From contig NC_092249.1 in the NCBI RefSeq assembly GCF_036320965.1, forward strand, positions 9,468,020 through 9,532,019: a stretch of 64,000 bases of DNA, read 5' to 3'. This DNA comes from Panulirus ornatus (Eukaryota; Arthropoda; Malacostraca; Decapoda; Palinuridae). Position 1 is the first letter of the stretch, and each line of letters starts with the position of its first letter. A program made the position numbers and the translations under genes. Shown here in pieces: positions 39,559-51,087 of the stretch. The notes beneath the pieces were generated by a model. The model made no database searches, was not told the origin of the DNA, and was given only the letters and a program-made list of their open reading frames with translations.

Positions 39559-40135
39559 GCGTGGGCTATGGATAGAGTTGTGCGCAGGAGGATGGATGTG
39601 CTGGAAATGAGATGTTTGAGGACAATGTGTGGTGTGAAGTGGTTTGATCGAGTGAGTAACGTAAGGGTAAGAGAGATGTGTGGAAATAAAAAGAGCGTGG
39701 TTGAGAGAGCAGAAGAGGGTGTTTTGAAGTGGTTTGGGCACATGGAGAGAATGAGTGAGGAAAGATTGACCAAGAGGATATATGTGTCGGAGGTGGAGGG
39801 AACGAGGAGATGAGGGAGACCAAATTGGAGGTGGAAGGATGGAGTAAAGGATATTTTGTGTGATCGGGGCCTCAACATGCAGGAGGGTGAGAGGAGGGCA
39901 AGGAATAGAGTGAATTGGAGTGGTGTGGTATACCGGGGTTGACGTGCTGTCAGTGGATTGAATCAGGGCATGTGAAGCGTCTGGGGTAAACCATGGAAAG
40001 CTGTGTAGGTATGTATATTTGCGTGTGTGGACGTATGTATATACATGTGTATGGGGGGGGGGTTGGGCCATTTCTTTCGTCTGTTTCCTTGCGCTACCTC
40101 GCAAACGCGGGAGACAGCGACAAAGTATAATAATA
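39559..40135 (+). mobile_element. LINE copy L16, 3' end
   Basis: Plus-strand fragment starting in [10 protein letters not shown]. The frame is open to a TGA at about 39,813, in the [13 protein letters not shown] segment. The terminal stop lies at about 39,942. Short-form 3' UTR with hairpin, then AT-rich tail. Confidence 0.9.
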
Positions 40136-40144
40136 AAAAAATAT

Positions 40145-40214
<70 letters not shown>

Positions 40215-40228
40215 TTATTCATTTATTT
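40136..40228. repeat. (TA)n between tail-to-tail LINEs L16 and L17
   Basis: TA repeats flanked by AATAATAAAAAAATA on the left and CATTTATTCATTTATT on the right. Confidence 0.92.
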
Positions 40229-40545
40229 TGCTTTGTCGCTGTCTCCCGCGTTAGCGAGGTAGCGCAAGCAAACAGACGAAAGAATGGCCCAACCCACCCA
40301 GATACACATGTATATACATACACGTCCACACACGCAAATATACATACCTATATATCTCAATGTACACATATATATACACACACAGACATATACATTGAGG
40401 CACGTCCACACACGCACATATACATACTTATACATCTCAACATATACATATATATACACACACAGACATATACATATATACACATGTACATAATTCATAC
40501 TGTCTGACCTTATTCATTCCCGTCGCCACCCCGCCACTCAAGAAA
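40229..40545 (-). mobile_element. LINE fragment L17, long-form 3' UTR only
   Basis: Minus-strand long 3' UTR without coding sequence. A segment containing CGTCCACACACGCAnATATA and CATCTCAA(T/C)(G/A) is present twice (about 40,322-40,385 and 40,402-40,465), an internal duplication not seen in L5, L9 or L11. Confidence 0.82.
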
Positions 40546-40557
40546 TGAAATATATAT

Positions 40558-41729
40558 ATGGTTGAGGTGGTGTGCAAAGTGAATGGTTTGGGAGAATAAG
40601 TTGGTAAACAGAGAAGAGGTAGTAAAAGCTCTGCGGAAGATGAAAGCTGTCAAGACAGCGGGTTTGGATGGTATTGCAGTGGAATTAATTAAAAAAAGTG
40701 GTGACTGTATTGTTGACTGGTTGGTAAGGGTTTTTAATGATTGTATGACTCATGGTGAGGTGCCTCAGGATTGGCAGAATGCTTGCATAGTGCCATTGTA
40801 CAAAGGCAAAGGAGATAAAAGTGAGTGCTCAAATTAAAGAGGAATAAATTTGTTGAGTATTCCTGGGAAATTATATGGGAGGGTATTCATTGAGAGGGTG
40901 AAGGCATGTACAGAGCATCAGAATGGGGAAGAGCAGTGTGGTTTCAGAAGTGGTAGAGGATATGTGGATCAGGTGTTTCCTTTGAAGAATGTCTGTGAGA
41001 AATACTTAGAAAAGCAAATGGATTTATATGTAGCAATTATGGATCTGGAGAAGGCATATGATACAGTTGATAGAGATGCTCTGTGGAAGGTATTAAGAAT
41101 ATATGGTGTGGGAGGCAAGTTGTTAGAAGCAGTGAAAAGTTTTTATCAAGGATGTAAGGCATGTATACCGTGTAGGAAGAGAGGAAAGTGATTGGTTCAC
41201 AGTGAATGTTGGTTTGCGGTAGCAGTGCGTGATGTCTCCATGGTTACTTAATTTGTTTATGGATGGTGTTGTTAGAGAGGTGAATGCAAGAGTTTCGGAA
41301 AGAGGGGCAAGTATGGAGTCTGTTGTGGATGAGAGAGCTTGGGAAGTGAGTCAGTTGTTTGCTGACGATACAGCGCTATTGGCTGATTCGGGTGAGAAAC
41401 TGTAGAAGCTGGTGACTGAGTTTCGTAAAGCGTGTGAAAGAAGAAAGCTGATTGAAAATGTGAATAAGAGAAAAGTTTTAGGTACAGTAGGGTTGAGGGA
41501 CAAGTCAACTGGGAGGTAAGTTTGAAGGGAGAAAAACTCGAGGAAGAGAAGTGCTTTAGATGTCTGTGAGTGGATTTGACAACGGATGGAACCATGGAAG
41601 CGGAAGTGAATCATAAGGTGGGGGAGGGGGCAAAAGTTCTGTGAGCGTAAAAGAATGTGTGGAAGTCGAGAACGTTATCTTGGAAAGCAAAAATGGGTAT
41701 GTTTCAAGGAATAGTGGTTCCAACAATGT
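40558..41729 (+). mobile_element. LINE copy L18, RT region, cut by SINE
   Basis: Plus-strand copy starting at the inter-domain [10 protein letters not shown] region. RT blocks are legible: [40 protein letters not shown] and AIMDLEKAYDTVD. Stops or shifts lie near 40,836 (TAC to TAA), 41,170 and 41,404. The match ends in VPTMLY at 41,729, where the SINE array starts, so the C terminus and 3' UTR are missing. Confidence 0.88.
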
Positions 41730-41732
41730 TAT

Positions 41733-42376
41733 ATATATGTATACGAATAAAGTGCATAAGAACGCGCACCTTCATAGAACATACAAACCTCCAACAGCCA
41801 GGATCGAACCCGGAATCCCTGTGCAAGAGGCAGGCATGCTAACCGCTAGGCTATGGGCCTGGCTAATATACCTCCGCGTTGTACCGTTAGGTTCGGTAAA
41901 ACGCTATCAGCTGGCTATGTGCGCCTGTTGGGAAATAACCGGTATAGACCCCGTTGCTCAACATTGTGAGACGAAGGGTATTCGAGTACCTAGTATTGGA
42001 ATAGTTGTTTCCTATTACCAGGCCCATAGCCTAGCGGTTAGCATGCCTGCCTCTTGCACGGGGGTCCCGGGTTCGATCCTGGCTGTTAGAGGTTTGTATG
42101 TTGTATAAAGGTACGCGTTCATATGCACTTTATTCGTATTCATATACCTCCGCATTGTACAGCTAGGTTCGGTAAAACGCTATCAGCTGGCTATGTGCGC
42201 CAGTTGGGAAATAACCGGTATAGACCCCGTTGCTCACAATTGTGAGACGAAGGGTATTCGAGTACTTAGTACTGGAATAGTTGTTTCCTATTAGCCAGGC
42301 CCATAGCCTGGCGGTTACATGCCGGCCTCTTGCACAGGGGTCCCGGGTTCGATCCTGGCTGTTGAAGGTTTGTATG

Positions 42377-42379
<3 letters not shown>
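41733..42379. mobile_element. tRNA-type SINE complex with one inverted and two direct heads
   Basis: A minus-strand head comes first (41,733-41,867; B box complement at 41,801-41,810, A box complement at 41,843-41,853). It is followed by plus-strand body (41,868-42,019), head (42,020-42,139; A box 42,027-42,037, B box 42,070-42,079), body (42,140-42,298) and head (42,299-42,379; A box 42,304-42,314, B box 42,346-42,355). Each head has TAGCCTAGCGG-like and GGTTCGATCC boxes at tRNA spacing, but imperfect T-arm pairing, so these are SINE promoters rather than tRNA genes. The last head runs into (TA)n. Confidence 0.8.
42027..42079 (+). promoter_or_regulatory. Pol III type 2 internal promoter (A and B boxes) of SINE
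   Basis: A box TAGCCTAGCGG (42,027-42,037) and B box GGTTCGATCC (42,070-42,079) match tRNA promoter consensus. The same pair recurs at 42,304/42,346 and 31,470/31,512. Confidence 0.7.
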
Positions 42380-42437
<58 letters not shown>

Positions 42438-42450
42438 TATGTATATATAT
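42380..42450. repeat. (TA)n microsatellite
   Basis: TA run with AAATATATG near its end, between the SINE and the exon-like ORF. Confidence 0.92.
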
Positions 42451-42457
42451 TTGGAAG

Positions 42458-42796
42458 ATGTTGCGGCGAGGAGGGAAACGAATCCGTATGGATGAACCCC
42501 CTCCAGAATATGATGCTCCACCCATGACACCCATGACTCCAGCCTCAGAGCTTCAGGAGCCCTACACTCCATATACTCCATACACACCTACAGCAGATAC
42601 ACCTCTTCATCACAAACTTTCAAACAGAACAACCACGGACAGATCAGCTTTGAGCGCCTCTTCGCAAACGGAACTACCTTGGCCCACCAGTGATGCTACT
42701 ACGTTTGTGAATCGGGAACCATTGCAACACAAACCTCGCCAGGTGGTAGAGTGTCCCGCAGTGTATCGAGACAGACTTCCCCAGAACTTTTTTTAA
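42458..42796 (+). CDS. Putative host terminal exon with PPxY motif, unknown protein
   Basis: Reads 112 residues from ATG at 42,458, or may enter through an acceptor-like AG at 42,456-42,457, to TAA at 42,794-42,796. It is not LINE-derived and not low-complexity. Features: basic start (MLRRGGKRIR), a PPxY WW-binding motif (PPEY, residues 15-18), Thr-Pro-rich repeats (MTPMTP, PYTPYTPYTP at about 22-44), a Ser/Thr-rich middle and the C terminus YRDRLPQNFF. A poly(A) signal lies 160 bp downstream. This fits the cytoplasmic tail and last exon of a host protein. Against it: no polypyrimidine tract precedes the AG, only (TA)n. I do not recognise the family. A retrocopy fragment is an alternative. 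Confidence 0.5.
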   Translation: MLRRGGKRIRMDEPPPEYDAPPMTPMTPASELQEPYTPYTPYTPTADTPLHHKLSNRTTTDRSALSASSQTELPWPTSDATTFVNREPLQHKPRQVVECPAVYRDRLPQNFF

Positions 42797-43167
42797 AGGG
42801 GAAGTAAATGTTTATAGTTGTGTTACTGGAGTGATAGTTTTCATACATGGTGTTTTGACAAGAAAATAGTGAAATTGGAGAAAAATGTAGCTTAGACATT
42901 GAAGCATATTGATACAGTGGTTAAATTGATGAGAACTGCTATTGATGTTTGTGTAAATAAATTATACATTTCCTTTTTCCATAGCCAGAGGTTGAACCAT
43001 TATGTGATTCATTTTTTCATTCATTTCAAGCTAGAAGTTTCAGTTTTCTAAATTGTTTCTTACATTCTTCATATGTATATATATGTATGTGTGTGTGTGT
43101 GTGTGTATATGTGCGTATGTATGTATATGTGTGTGTATGTGTTTATGTATATATATATATGTATATT
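42797..43167 (+). other. Putative 3' UTR and flank before L19
   Basis: AT-rich, repeat-free until about 43,075, then TG/TA-rich sequence (43,078-43,167) into which L19 is inserted. Confidence 0.45.
42956..42961 (+). promoter_or_regulatory. Poly(A) signal AATAAA
   Basis: Canonical AATAAA 160 bp after the stop of the exon-like ORF. It is followed within 60 bp by T-rich sequence. Confidence 0.5.
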
Positions 43168-43288
43168 ATCCCTGGGGATAGGGGTGAAAGAATACTTCCC
43201 ACGTATTCCTCGCGTGTCGTAGAAAGCGACTAGAGGGGACGGGAGCGGGGGGCCAGAAATCCTCCCCTCCTTGTATTAACTTTCTAAA

Positions 43289-46282
43289 ATGGGAAACAGA
43301 AGAAGGAGTCACGCGGGGAGTGCTCATCCTCCTCGAAGGCTCAGAGTGGGGTGCCTAAATGTGTGTGGATGTAACCAAGATGTGAAAGAAGGAGAGATAG
43401 GTAGTATGTTTGAGGAAAGGAACCTGGATGTTTTGGCTCTGAGTGAAACGAAGCTCAAGGGTAAAGGGGAAGAGTGGTTTGGGAATGTCTGGGGAGTAAA
43501 GTCAGGGGTTAGTGAGAGGACAAGAGCAAGGGAAGGAGCAGCAATACTCCTGAAACAGGAGTTGTGGGAGTATGTGATAGAATGTAAGAAAGTAAATTCT
43601 CGATTAATATGGGTAAAACTGAAAGTTGATGGAGAGAGGTGGGTGATTATTGGTGCATATGCACCCGGGCATGAGAAGAAAGATCATGAGAGGCAAGTGT
43701 TTTGGGAGCAGCTGAATGAGTGTGTTAGTGGTTTTGATGCACGAGACCGGGTTATAGTGATGGGTGATTTGAATGCAAAGGTGAATAATGTGGCAGTTGA
43801 GGGAATAATTGGTATACATGGGGTGTTCAGTGTTGTAAATGGAAATGGTGAAGAGCTTGTAGATTTATGTGCTGAAAAAGGACTGATGATTGGGAATACC
43901 TGGTTTAAAAAGCGAGATATACATAAGTATACTTATGTAAGTAGGAGAGATGGCCAGAGAGCGTTATTGGATTACGTGTTAATTGACAGGCGTGCGAAAG
44001 AGAGCATTTTGGATGTTAATGTGCTGAGAGGTGCAACTGGAGGGATGTCTGATCATTATCTTGTGGAGGCTAAGGTGAAGATTTGTATGGGTTTTCAGAA
44101 AAGAAGAGTGAATGTTGGGGTGAAGAGGGTGGTGAGAGTAAGTGAGCTTGGGAAGGAGACCTGTGTGAGGAAGTACCAGGAGAGACTGAGTACAGAATGG
44201 AAAAAGGTGAGAACAATGGAAGTAAGGGGAGTGGGGGAGGAATGGGATGTATTTAGGGAAGCAGTGATGGATTGCGCAAAAGATGCTTGTGGCATGAGAA
44301 GAGTGGGAGGTGGGTTGATTAGAAAGGGTAGTGAGTGGTGGGATGAAGAAGTAAGAGCATTAGTGAAAGAGAAGAGAGAGGCATTTGGACGATTTTTGCA
44401 GGGAAAAAATGCAATTGAGTGGGAGATGTATAAAAGAAAGAGACAGGAGGTCAAGAGAAAGGTGCAAGAGGTGAAAAAAAGGGCAAATGAGAGTTGGGGT
44501 GAGAGAGTATCATTATATTTTAGGGAGAATAAAAAGATGTTCTGGAAGGAGGTAAATAAAGTGCGTAAGACAAGGGAGCAAATGGGAACTTCAGTGAAGG
44601 GCGCAAATGGGGAGGTGATAACAAGTAGTGGTGATGTGAGAAGGAGATGGAGTGAGTATTTTGAAGGTTTGTTGAATGTGTTTGATGATAGAGTGGCAGA
44701 TATAGGGTGTTTTGGTCGAGGTGGTGTGCAAAGTGAGAGGGTTAGGGAAAATGATTTGGTAAACAGAGAAGAGGTAGTGAAAGCTTTGCGGAAGATGAAA
44801 GCCGGCAAGGCAGCAGGTTTGGATGGTATTGCAGTGGAATTTATTAAAAAAGGGGGTGACTGTATTGTTCACTGGTTGGTAAGGTTATTTAATGTATGTA
44901 TGACTCATGGTGAGGTGCCTGAGGATTGGCGGAATGCGTGCATAGTGCCATTGTACAAAGGCAAAGGGGATAAGAGTGAGTGCTCAAATTACAGAGGTAT
45001 AAGTTTGTTGAGTATTCCTGGTAAATTATATGGGAGGGTATTGATTGAGAGGGTGAAGGCATGTACAGAGCATCAGATTGGGGAAGAGCAGTGTGGATTC
45101 AGAAGTGGTAGAGGATGTGTGGATCAGGTGTTTGCTTTGAAGAATGTATGTGAGAAATACTTAGAAAAGCAAAGGGATTTGTATGTAGCATTTATGGATC
45201 TGGAGAAGGCATATGATAGAGTTGATAGAGATGCTCTGTGGAAGGTATTAAGAATATATGGTGTGGGAGGAAAGTGGTTAGAAGCAGTGAAAAGTTTTTA
45301 TCGAGTATGTAAGGCATGTGTACGTGTAGGAAGAGAGGAAAGTGATTGGTTCTCAGTGAATGTAGGTTTGCGGCAGGGGTGTGTGATGTCTCCATGGTTG
45401 TTTAATTTGTTTATGGATGGGGTTGTTAGGGAGGTAAATGCAAGAGTTTTGGAAAGAGGGGCAAGTATGAAGTCTGTTGGGGATGAGAGAGCTTGGGAAG
45501 TGAGTCAGTTGTTGTTCGCTGATGACACAGCGCTGGTGGCTGATTCATGTGAGAAACTGCAGAAGCTGGTGACTGAGTTTGGTAAAGTGTGTGGAAGAAG
45601 AAAGTTAAGAGTAAATGTGAATAAGAGCAAGGTTATTAGGTACAGTAGGGTTGAGGGTCAAGTCAATTGGGAGGTGAGTTTGAATGGAGAAAAACTGGAG
45701 GAAGTGAAGTGTTTTAGATATCTGGGAGTGGATCTGGCAGCGGATGGAACCATGGAAGCGGAAGTGGATCATAGCGTGGGGGAGGGGGCGAAAATTCTGG
45801 GGGCCTTGAAGAATGTGTGGAAGTCGAGAACATCATCTCGGAAAGCAAAAATGGGTATGTTTGAAGGAATAGTGGTTCCAACAATGTTGTATGGTTGCGA
45901 GGCGTGGGCTATGGATAGAGTTGTGCGCAGGAGGATGGATGTGCTGGAAATGAGATGTTTGAGGACAATGTGTGGTGTGAGGTGGTTTGATCGAGTGAGT
46001 AACGTAAGGGTAAGAGAGATGTGTGGAAATAAAAAGAGCGTGGTTGAGAGAGCAGAAGAGGATGTTTTGATGTGGTTTGGGCACATGGAGAGAATGAGTG
46101 AGGAAAGATTGACCAAGAGGATATATGTGTCGGAGGTGGAGGGAACGAGAAGAGGGAGACCAAATTGGAGGTGGAAAGATGGAGTGAAAAAGATTTTGTG
46201 TGATCGGGGCCTGAACATGCAGGAGGGTGAAAGGAGGGCAAGGAATAGAGTGAATTGGAGAGATGTGGTATACCGGGGTTGA
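43289..46282 (+). CDS. Endonuclease/reverse transcriptase of RTE-like LINE (997 aa)
   Basis: Would nick target DNA and reverse-transcribe the element RNA at the nick. The start is ATG at 43,289 (A at -3, G at +4), with an in-frame TAA at 43,277-43,279. The APE endonuclease (about 18-265) shows CLNVCG with N24, SETK with E53, GAYAPG with Y124, GDLNAKV with D160 and N162, LLDYVL with D228 and SDHYLV with D255 and H256. RT (about 490-830) shows [56 protein letters not shown] with D637, GLRQGCVMSPWLFN and FADD at 743-746. The C-terminal region has [11 protein letters not shown] (810-820), LYGCEAW (867-873), WFGHMERM (929-936) and RPNWRWKDG (957-965). There is no gag-like ORF1 and no RNase H. The stop is TGA where older copies have CGA. 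Confidence 0.93.
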   Translation: MGNRRRSHAGSAHPPRRLRVGCLNVCGCNQDVKEGEIGSMFEERNLDVLALSETKLKGKGEEWFGNVWGVKSGVSERTRAREGAAILLKQELWEYVIECKKVNSRLIWVKLKVDGERWVIIGAYAPGHEKKDHERQVFWEQLNECVSGFDARDRVIVMGDLNAKVNNVAVEGIIGIHGVFSVVNGNGEELVDLCAEKGLMIGNTWFKKRDIHKYTYVSRRDGQRALLDYVLIDRRAKESILDVNVLRGATGGMSDHYLVEAKVKICMGFQKRRVNVGVKRVVRVSELGKETCVRKYQERLSTEWKKVRTMEVRGVGEEWDVFREAVMDCAKDACGMRRVGGGLIRKGSEWWDEEVRALVKEKREAFGRFLQGKNAIEWEMYKRKRQEVKRKVQEVKKRANESWGERVSLYFRENKKMFWKEVNKVRKTREQMGTSVKGANGEVITSSGDVRRRWSEYFEGLLNVFDDRVADIGCFGRGGVQSERVRENDLVNREEVVKALRKMKAGKAAGLDGIAVEFIKKGGDCIVHWLVRLFNVCMTHGEVPEDWRNACIVPLYKGKGDKSECSNYRGISLLSIPGKLYGRVLIERVKACTEHQIGEEQCGFRSGRGCVDQVFALKNVCEKYLEKQRDLYVAFMDLEKAYDRVDRDALWKVLRIYGVGGKWLEAVKSFYRVCKACVRVGREESDWFSVNVGLRQGCVMSPWLFNLFMDGVVREVNARVLERGASMKSVGDERAWEVSQLLFADDTALVADSCEKLQKLVTEFGKVCGRRKLRVNVNKSKVIRYSRVEGQVNWEVSLNGEKLEEVKCFRYLGVDLAADGTMEAEVDHSVGEGAKILGALKNVWKSRTSSRKAKMGMFEGIVVPTMLYGCEAWAMDRVVRRRMDVLEMRCLRTMCGVRWFDRVSNVRVREMCGNKKSVVERAEEDVLMWFGHMERMSEERLTKRIYVSEVEGTRRGRPNWRWKDGVKKILCDRGLNMQEGERRARNRVNWRDVVYRG

Positions 46283-46425
46283 CGTGCTGTCAGTGGATTG
46301 AATCAAGGCATGTGAAGCGTCTGGGGTAAACCATGGAAAGCTGTGTAGGTATGTATATTTGCGTGTGTGGACGTATGTATATACATGTGTATGGGGGGGG
46401 GGGCATTTCTTTCGTCTGTTTCCTT

Positions 46426-46454
46426 GCGCTACCTCGCAAACGCGGGAGACAGCG
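46426..46454 (+). promoter_or_regulatory. Conserved 3' hairpin of LINE L19
   Basis: GCT (46,428-46,430) can pair with AGC (46,451-46,453), and CTCGC with GCGGG (one G-T pair) around an AAAC loop, with AC opposite AGAC as internal loop. The same structure stands at the 3' end of the LINE copies and, with changed bases, at the 3' end of the short modules. It is a candidate recognition element for the reverse transcriptase. Confidence 0.6.
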
Positions 46455-46463
46455 ACAAAGTAT

Positions 46464-46468
46464 AATAA

Positions 46469-46552
<84 letters not shown>

Positions 46553-46562
46553 TTATATATAT
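46464..46562. repeat. (TA)n tail of L19
   Basis: AATAAATAAA then TA repeats, one TGTATTTA, up to the truncated 5' end of L20. Confidence 0.93.
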
Positions 46563-47965
46563 AGGTTATTTAATGTATGTATGACTCATGGTGAGGTGCC
46601 TGAGGATTGGCGGAATGCGTGCATAGTGCCATTGTACAAAGGCAAAGGGGATAAGAGTGAGTGCTCAAATTACAGAGGTATAAGTTTGTTGAGTATTCCT
46701 GGTAAATTATATGGGAGGGTATTGATTGAGAGGGTGAAGGCATGTACAGAGCATCAGATTGGGGAAGAGCAGTGTGGTTTCAGAAGTGGTAGAGGATGTG
46801 TGGATCAGGTGTTTGCTTTGAAGAATGTATGTGAGAAATACTTAGAAGAGCAAATGGATTTGTATGTAGCATTTATGGATCTGGAGAAGGCATATGATAA
46901 AGTTGATAGAGATGCTCTGTGGAAGGTATTAAGAATATATGGTGTGGGAGGAAAGTTGTTAGAAGCAGTGAAAAGTTTTTATCGAGGATGTAAGGCATGT
47001 GTACGTGTAGGAAGAGAGGAAAGTGATTGGTTCTCAGTGAATGTAGGTTTGCGGCAGGGGTGTGTGATGTCTCCATGGTTGTTTAGTTTGTTTATGGATG
47101 GGGTTGTTAGGGAGGTAAATGCAAGAGTTTTGGAAAGAGGTCCAAGTATGAAGTCTGTTGGGGATGAGAGAGCTTGGGAAGTGAGTCAGTTGTTGTTCGC
47201 TGATGATACAGCGCCGGTGGCTGATTCATGTGAGAAACTGCAGAAGCTGGTGACTGAGTTTGGTAAACTGTGTGGAAGAAGAAAGTTAAGAGTAAATGTG
47301 AATAAGAGCAAGGTTATTAGGTACAGTAGGGTTGAGGGTCAAGTCAATTGGGAGGTGAGTTTGAATGGAGAAAAACTGGAGGAAGTGAAGTGTTTTAGAT
47401 ATCTGGGAGTGGATCTGGCAGCGGATGGAACCATGGAAGCGGAAGTGGATCATAGGGTGGGGGAGGGGCGAAAATTCTGGGGGCCTTGAAGAATGTGTGG
47501 AAGTCGAGAACATTATCTCGGAAAGCAAAAATGGGTATGTTTGAAGGAATAGTGGTTCCAACAATGTTGTATGGTTGCGAGGCGTGGGCTATGGATAGAG
47601 TTGTGCGCAGGAGGATGGATGTGCTGGAAATGAGATGTTTGAGGACAATGTGTGGTGTGAGGTGGTTTGATCGAGTGAGTAACGTAAGGGTAAGAGAGAT
47701 GTGTGGAAATAAAAAGAGCGTGGTTGAGAGAGCAGCAGAGGGTGTTTTGAAGTGGTTTGGGCACATGGAGAGAATGAGTGAGGAAAGATTGACCAAGAGG
47801 ATATATGTGTCGGAGGTGGAGGGAACGAGGAGAAGAGGGAGACCAAATTGGAGGTGGAAAGATGGAGTGAAAAAGATTTTGTGTGATCGGGGCCTGAACA
47901 TGCAGGAGGGTGAAAGGAGGGCAAGGAATAGAGTGAATTGGAGCGATGTGGTATACCGGGGTTGA
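46563..47965 (+). pseudogene. LINE reverse transcriptase, one frameshift
   Basis: RT is open from the VCMTHGEVP block through AFMDLEKAYDKVD, GLRQGCVMSPWLFS and FADDTAPVAD to VGEG. One G of a G run is missing at about 47,466 (GGAGGGGCGAAAA), which shifts the frame. The C terminus then reads on in another frame to the normal stop at 47,963-47,965. Confidence 0.87.
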
Positions 47966-48142
47966 CGTGCTGTCAGTGGATTGAATCAGGGCATGTGAAG
48001 CGTCTGGGGTAAACCATGGAAAGCTGTGTAGGTATGTATATTTGCGTGTGTGGACGTATGTATATACATGTGTATTGGGGGGGGTTGGGCTATTTCTTTC
48101 ATCTGTTTCCTTGCGCTACCTCGCAAACGCGGGAGACAGCGA
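46563..48142 (+). mobile_element. LINE copy L20, RT to 3' end
   Basis: Plus-strand 5'-truncated copy starting at [16 protein letters not shown]. It is very similar to L19, including AAATGCAAGAG and TGTGGAAGAAG spellings, so probably of recent origin. Short-form 3' UTR and hairpin lead into (AAT)n and (TA)n. Confidence 0.92.
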
Positions 48143-48149
48143 CAAAGTA

Positions 48150-51057
<2,908 letters not shown>

Positions 51058-51087
51058 ATATATATATATATATATTTTTTTTTTTTT
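51058..51087. repeat. Short (TA)n plus T tract
   Basis: About nine TA units and 14 T, joining the 5' end of M11 to the 3' end of L22. Confidence 0.88.

Larger units (their letters stand above)
43168..46463 (+). mobile_element. LINE copy L19, intact, RTE-like (reference copy)
   Basis: Complete non-LTR retrotransposon of about 3.3 kb: 5' palindrome, 121-nt 5' UTR (43,168-43,288), one ORF (43,289-46,282) and a 181-nt short-form 3' UTR ending in the hairpin (46,426-46,454), then AATAAATAAA and (TA)n. The 5' flank is also TA-rich (43,146-43,167), so a target-site duplication cannot be distinguished. A single APE-RT ORF, this length and a microsatellite tail fit the RTE clade; this is an inference from architecture, not a phylogeny. 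It is the only copy here that could encode a working enzyme. Confidence 0.93.

Noticed and set aside
42020..42090. tRNA gene
   Set aside because: A and B boxes are good, but T-arm pairing is imperfect, the unit is repeated with a body and tail, and a SINE explains it better.
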